A stretch of DNA of 8,840 nt from Blastocatellia bacterium (lineage in GTDB: Bacteria > Acidobacteriota > Blastocatellia > Pyrinomonadales > Pyrinomonadaceae): positions 1 to 8,840 of the forward strand of contig JACDAK010000305.1 of assembly GCA_013695495.1 (NCBI GenBank). The letters run 5' to 3'. Shown in pieces: positions 5,643 to 8,840 of this stretch. A program made the translations under genes and the position numbers. The notes beneath the pieces are model-generated. The model made no database searches and was not told the origin of the DNA. It saw nothing but the letters and a program-made list of their open reading frames with translations. How positions within the stretch are numbered: position 1 is the stretch's first letter; each line of letters begins with the position of its first letter.

Positions 5643-6264
5643 TATACTTTTCACCGTTGAGAGCTGTTCCGTCCGAAGCCGACCGCACGTCAAAAACATT
5701 TACGCTATCCCAACTGGAACCGGCGTCCTGATACGAAGACCGGAGCTGCCAGTTAGTTTCACCCGTCATCGGATCTACCGGCAATTCTCGCAGATAGCGT
5801 TTGATCACTTCTTCGGTCGAATTTAAGTCGGTCGCCTGGATCGTATCGCGGCGAAGACCTCGGCCGGATTGAACGTTTAGCCCACGCGGCTTGACCCTGA
5901 CGCCTTCGACCAACACATCCAAACTCGGCGGATACCGATCGAGATTCTCCGTGTCGAAGATCGTACAGTCATCAATCACTACGCGGCTGCGCGGGTCTAC
6001 CGGAACTGCCGCAGCTCCGCCTCGAACGGTCGGATTGCCAGTGGTTACCGCACCCTGCGGGCACGCACCAAGCGTGTCGCGTTTGAATTCGTCTACGGCC
6101 CCGCGTATCTGTCGAAGCGTTTCACGCAACCGCGTCTCCCGCTGGCGAATGACCGCGTTCTGCGCGAGCGGAATGGTTCCCATGACAAAAACGGCGAGTA
6201 CGGTTAGCGTCACTACGAGTTCAAAGAGGGTAAATCCGCCTTTGCTCCCGTTGACCTTATCCAT
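5632..6264 (-). CDS. GspG-like pseudopilin with central insertion (first of tandem pair)
   Basis: The protein has 210 residues. The leader MDKVNGSKGG is followed by FTLFELVVTL, with prepilin peptidase cleavage after Gly10 and Glu at +5, then a hydrophobic helix to about residue 35. The helix continues as RLRETLRQIRGAVDEFKRD. Residues about 66-105 form an insertion not found in its neighbour and include Cys68 and Cys100, which could form a disulfide. YPPSLDVLVEGV and YLRELPVDPMTGETNW are GspG-like landmarks, and the protein ends NGEKYSDW. ATG 6264 is preferred to ATG 6285 because AAGGG (6274-6278) lies 9 bases before it and it gives a standard short leader. The gene follows the secretin gene by 34 bases. 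It is a likely minor or major subunit of the pilus or pseudopilus served by that secretin. Confidence 0.82.
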   Translation of the reverse strand: MDKVNGSKGGFTLFELVVTLTVLAVFVMGTIPLAQNAVIRQRETRLRETLRQIRGAVDEFKRDTLGACPQGAVTTGNPTVRGGAAAVPVDPRSRVVIDDCTIFDTENLDRYPPSLDVLVEGVRVKPRGLNVQSGRGLRRDTIQATDLNSTEEVIKRYLRELPVDPMTGETNWQLRSSYQDAGSSWDSVNVFDVRSASDGTALNGEKYSDW

Positions 6265-6298
6265 AACTCGCCGCCCTTGATCCATATCGTACTGCTGT

Positions 6299-8809
6299 CT
6301 AGAAATTCAACGAAAAATTGCGTCCGTCCGCACCGAGAAAGTTCAGAACTTCACGTTCAAGCGTGATTTCGGGTGTGCCGATCGACAACGCCTCGATCTC
6401 GATATAAGCCAAGACCCCGGAAGTGCCGAAAAGACCTGCTCCCTCGGGCGAGAGCGACACGAACATCTTACCGTTCTGATTCAGGAACGGAAGCACAATG
6501 TTGCCTGCCGAGCGCGAACCGAACACATCGCCGTACGTTACGTCACGAACTGCGACACGCCGCGGGTCGAATTTTATACCCAACACAGCGGACCTGAAAG
6601 CTGCGCTTGCCTCGATCCTTACCGGGATCTTGAGCCGCTGTCCGGCCTTTAGCTCCGGCAACTGGCCCGGCAGCGCAACCTGTGCGGTCGGTGCCTTTGC
6701 CCTCTCGGCAGATTCGCCGGCACCGTTCGATTCGGCCGGAGCCGCGAGCGTATTCAACGGCGATGGAGGAAGCGGTACGAGCAGTTCAGATGTCTTCGTA
6801 AGATTGATGTCCCGTGCACTCGAATCGATCGGCCGCAAATTAAGACCTGCGTTCGGGTTCGTTGGACGTGCAGCCGCGTCGCTGTCTGCGGGCGGATTGA
6901 CCACGGCGCCCTGCTGCTGCTCAGTAGATCGCACATAAGCCGGAGCTTCGACTGCCCGGTCGGGCAGCTGAACCGATGCGGCCGTCGGCAAACGCCGAAC
7001 AGATGCCAAATACTCTTCGCGCTCTTCTTGTATCACCATCGCCTCGAGCGAACCGCTCGTCGGAACGGCGATACTTCCCGTCGGGCGTTCGATCTCGTCC
7101 TCCGGCAAAATGGCAGGAGCCCGGATCACCCTCGGCGTGATCGCGATCACAATGTCGACCTGACGATTATCACGGGTGGGTGCAGTAAACAATCTGCCCA
7201 AAATGGGGATCAGCCCCAAGAGCGGCAAACCCGTACGGCCGCGAGATTCAACATCCTGTGCAACGCTCGCCAATAGAAGTGTCTTATTATTCTGAATACG
7301 TGCGGTTCCCGTGATCTTTCGTTCAGTAAATACCGGCGTCAGCGTCTGCGCTCCCGAAACATCTTTCGATTCGATGTCCATCGCCACCTGCACGTCCTGA
7401 TTAGGAAACACGATGGGCTTGAACTTTAATGTGAGGCCGACCTGTTCATAATTGATCACATCGCCGATGAAATTATTGCCCTGGCCGGGGGTGGTGCCCC
7501 CCACCGGTGCGAACGATGCGGTCCTGACCGGAACACGCTGTCCGATGCGTGCCGAAGAATCTTCGTTGTTGAAAGCGTGGATCTGCGTTGAAGCCAGCAG
7601 CTTTGTGTTGCTCTTCGTCTGCAGCGCCTGGATCGTGCTTATCGGCAATCCGATCGCTATGCTCGCCAGATCAAGCCCCGGGAACGGAAGATTTGACGTG
7701 ATGGGCCCGGTTGATCCGGCGCGTGCATAAGGAAAGCCCACGCCGCCGAGGTTCAGCAGCGTACCGTTGGCTCCGGCAGTTCCGATCTGATTACCGAACT
7801 GCATCAGGTCGGTCTTATTAACTTCATAGATCGCGACATCCATCACCACCTCCGCCCGATCCTTGTCGAGCGATGAGATGAGCCGACCGATGAGACGAAT
7901 ATTTTCCTCTGTATCACGTATCGTGATGCTGTTCGTTGCCGCATCTTCGAGCACGATCGTCTGGCTTCGTCCGGGCTGTGCCGGAATCGCAGTCTGAACG
8001 ACGGTCTTTACATCTTTAGGATTCGCATTCGCAAGATAGAACGTCCTCAGTACCAATTGCTGGAAGTTCGCCCGCCGGTTGCCGCTGGCGACCAAGATGG
8101 TGCGCGGCCCAACGCGCTGAAAGAACAAATTCTCTTGCAAAAACACGTAATCGAGAGCCTTCGCTGCAGTCACATTCTGAAGCTCGATACGAACAATGCG
8201 GCCCTCAAGCCGCGATTCGACGTCAAAAAGCACGTTTAGGTCCAGTGATTTCGCTAGGTCCTTGACCAACTGCTGCAGCGGGATACCGCTCGGAAACGGC
8301 ACGTTCCGCAAAACTTCAAGCTTCTGCGGCATACGGAATCCGGTGGGGTCCGGCTGGTTGTTCAAACCGGTCTGAACGAGCCGAACGTCTGACGGCGTGT
8401 CTCCTGCCTCGCCCTTTTTCAGATCTTCCTGGAGTCGGACCATCCGAGCCATCTCGCTTCGAGCAAGTTCATTTACGGGGTCAAACGCATACGCCCGGCG
8501 AAACGCGATGTAAGCACCCTGAAAATCGCCCTCGTCCGCAAGTATCCGCCCTCGACGCATGAACATCTGAGAAGCATTGAAGATCGAACGCCTCATATGA
8601 AGCAGATATTCGGGATTTTTGGGGCTGCCCGCGACCGCTAAAGCGAACGCTTCTGCCGCCAAATCCCACTCTCCAGCCGCCTCGTGCTTCATCCCGATGT
8701 TGAACTGTTTCTTGGCATCACCCTTTTGCGCGACGACCGCCCCCGGCGCAAGCATCGAAAGCATAAGAAACAACGAAAGCGAAATGCGTAAGTATGCTGA
8801 ACTTTTCAT
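6299..8809 (-). CDS. Secretin (GspD/PilQ-like) with N-terminal TPRs and C-terminal cohesin-like domain
   Basis: The protein has 836 residues and should form an outer-membrane channel ring for a type IV pilus or type II secretion-like system. Residues 1-28 form a signal peptide ending VVAQ, with no lipobox. Residues about 31-125 are TPR-like helices (AGEWDLAAEAFALAVAGSPK, EGDFQGAYIAFRRAYAFDP). An STN/N0 domain lies at about 165-240 and an N1-type secretin domain at about 250-317 (TFYLANANPKDVKTVV). The secretin core, about 318-562, includes ARIGQRVPVRT, YEQVGLTLKFKP and the hallmark GLPLLGLIPILGRLF. A Pro/Ala-rich linker covers about 565-705. The last 130 residues resemble a cohesin fold (AGQRLKIPVRIE, LGIKFDPRRVAVRDV, LAYIEIEA). 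The ATG at 8809 is fixed by the signal peptide, but no strong ribosome site is visible. It is the first gene of the visible cluster. Confidence 0.92.
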   Translation of the reverse strand: MKSSAYLRISLSLFLMLSMLAPGAVVAQKGDAKKQFNIGMKHEAAGEWDLAAEAFALAVAGSPKNPEYLLHMRRSIFNASQMFMRRGRILADEGDFQGAYIAFRRAYAFDPVNELARSEMARMVRLQEDLKKGEAGDTPSDVRLVQTGLNNQPDPTGFRMPQKLEVLRNVPFPSGIPLQQLVKDLAKSLDLNVLFDVESRLEGRIVRIELQNVTAAKALDYVFLQENLFFQRVGPRTILVASGNRRANFQQLVLRTFYLANANPKDVKTVVQTAIPAQPGRSQTIVLEDAATNSITIRDTEENIRLIGRLISSLDKDRAEVVMDVAIYEVNKTDLMQFGNQIGTAGANGTLLNLGGVGFPYARAGSTGPITSNLPFPGLDLASIAIGLPISTIQALQTKSNTKLLASTQIHAFNNEDSSARIGQRVPVRTASFAPVGGTTPGQGNNFIGDVINYEQVGLTLKFKPIVFPNQDVQVAMDIESKDVSGAQTLTPVFTERKITGTARIQNNKTLLLASVAQDVESRGRTGLPLLGLIPILGRLFTAPTRDNRQVDIVIAITPRVIRAPAILPEDEIERPTGSIAVPTSGSLEAMVIQEEREEYLASVRRLPTAASVQLPDRAVEAPAYVRSTEQQQGAVVNPPADSDAAARPTNPNAGLNLRPIDSSARDINLTKTSELLVPLPPSPLNTLAAPAESNGAGESAERAKAPTAQVALPGQLPELKAGQRLKIPVRIEASAAFRSAVLGIKFDPRRVAVRDVTYGDVFGSRSAGNIVLPFLNQNGKMFVSLSPEGAGLFGTSGVLAYIEIEALSIGTPEITLEREVLNFLGADGRNFSLNF

Positions 8810-8840
8810 ATTTTTAAACGAGATCAGGTGCTGAAGATAT
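8810..8840. other. Short sequence upstream of the secretin gene
   Basis: These 31 bases are AT-rich next to the secretin start. The minus strand contains TGA and TAA triplets that could end an upstream gene running the same way, for example another pilus component, but the frame cannot be known from this window. I see no convincing promoter. Confidence 0.3.

Noticed and set aside
1..8840. CRISPR array, tRNA, rRNA or insertion sequence
   Set aside because: No regularly spaced repeats, tRNA-like cloverleaf, rRNA core sequence, transposase or terminal inverted repeats were seen on either strand.

Overview
The window reads entirely from the minus strand. Nine protein-coding genes (eight complete, one cut by the left edge) run from right to left with short gaps, and I see no credible plus-strand gene, tRNA, rRNA, CRISPR array or insertion sequence. 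The leftmost gene is an Oar-like TonB-dependent receptor with a carboxypeptidase-regulatory N-terminus. Together with a cohesin-tailed secretin, a DUF5666-like repeat protein and the moderate GC content, this suggests an Acidobacteriota bacterium, perhaps Blastocatellia/Pyrinomonadaceae. That placement is inference from gene families, not from a marker gene.

In transcription order, the right half (8809 to 4271) encodes parts of a type IV pilus/type II secretion-like machine. It has a TPR-secretin-cohesin outer-membrane channel protein, two tandem GspG-like pseudopilins that look like diverged duplicates, and a PilM-like actin-fold protein whose nucleotide-binding motifs look eroded. No PilN, PilO, assembly ATPase or inner-membrane platform gene lies within the window. 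They could lie to the right of it.

The middle (4235 to 2045) is a regulatory cassette: an ECF sigma factor, a membrane-anchored ZAS-type anti-sigma factor, and a membrane protein with a bactofilin-like hexapeptide segment. A GGAAC-N17-CGTTTC arrangement in the 35-base pilM-sigma gap looks like an ECF-type autoregulatory promoter. The pilus genes, sigma factor, anti-sigma factor and membrane protein are separated by gaps of only 10 to 35 bases (one pair may overlap), so they may be co-transcribed, with the sigma factor also able to drive its own section.

The left part (1909 to 1) holds a secreted protein with three DUF5666-like repeats and a Gly/Pro-rich insertion, behind a 135-base gap with a second, weaker ECF-like promoter and an inverted repeat. 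A possible terminator follows, then the start of the TonB-dependent receptor. A working hypothesis is that this locus joins an envelope-spanning pilus or secretion apparatus to an envelope-stress sigma/anti-sigma switch and its envelope targets.
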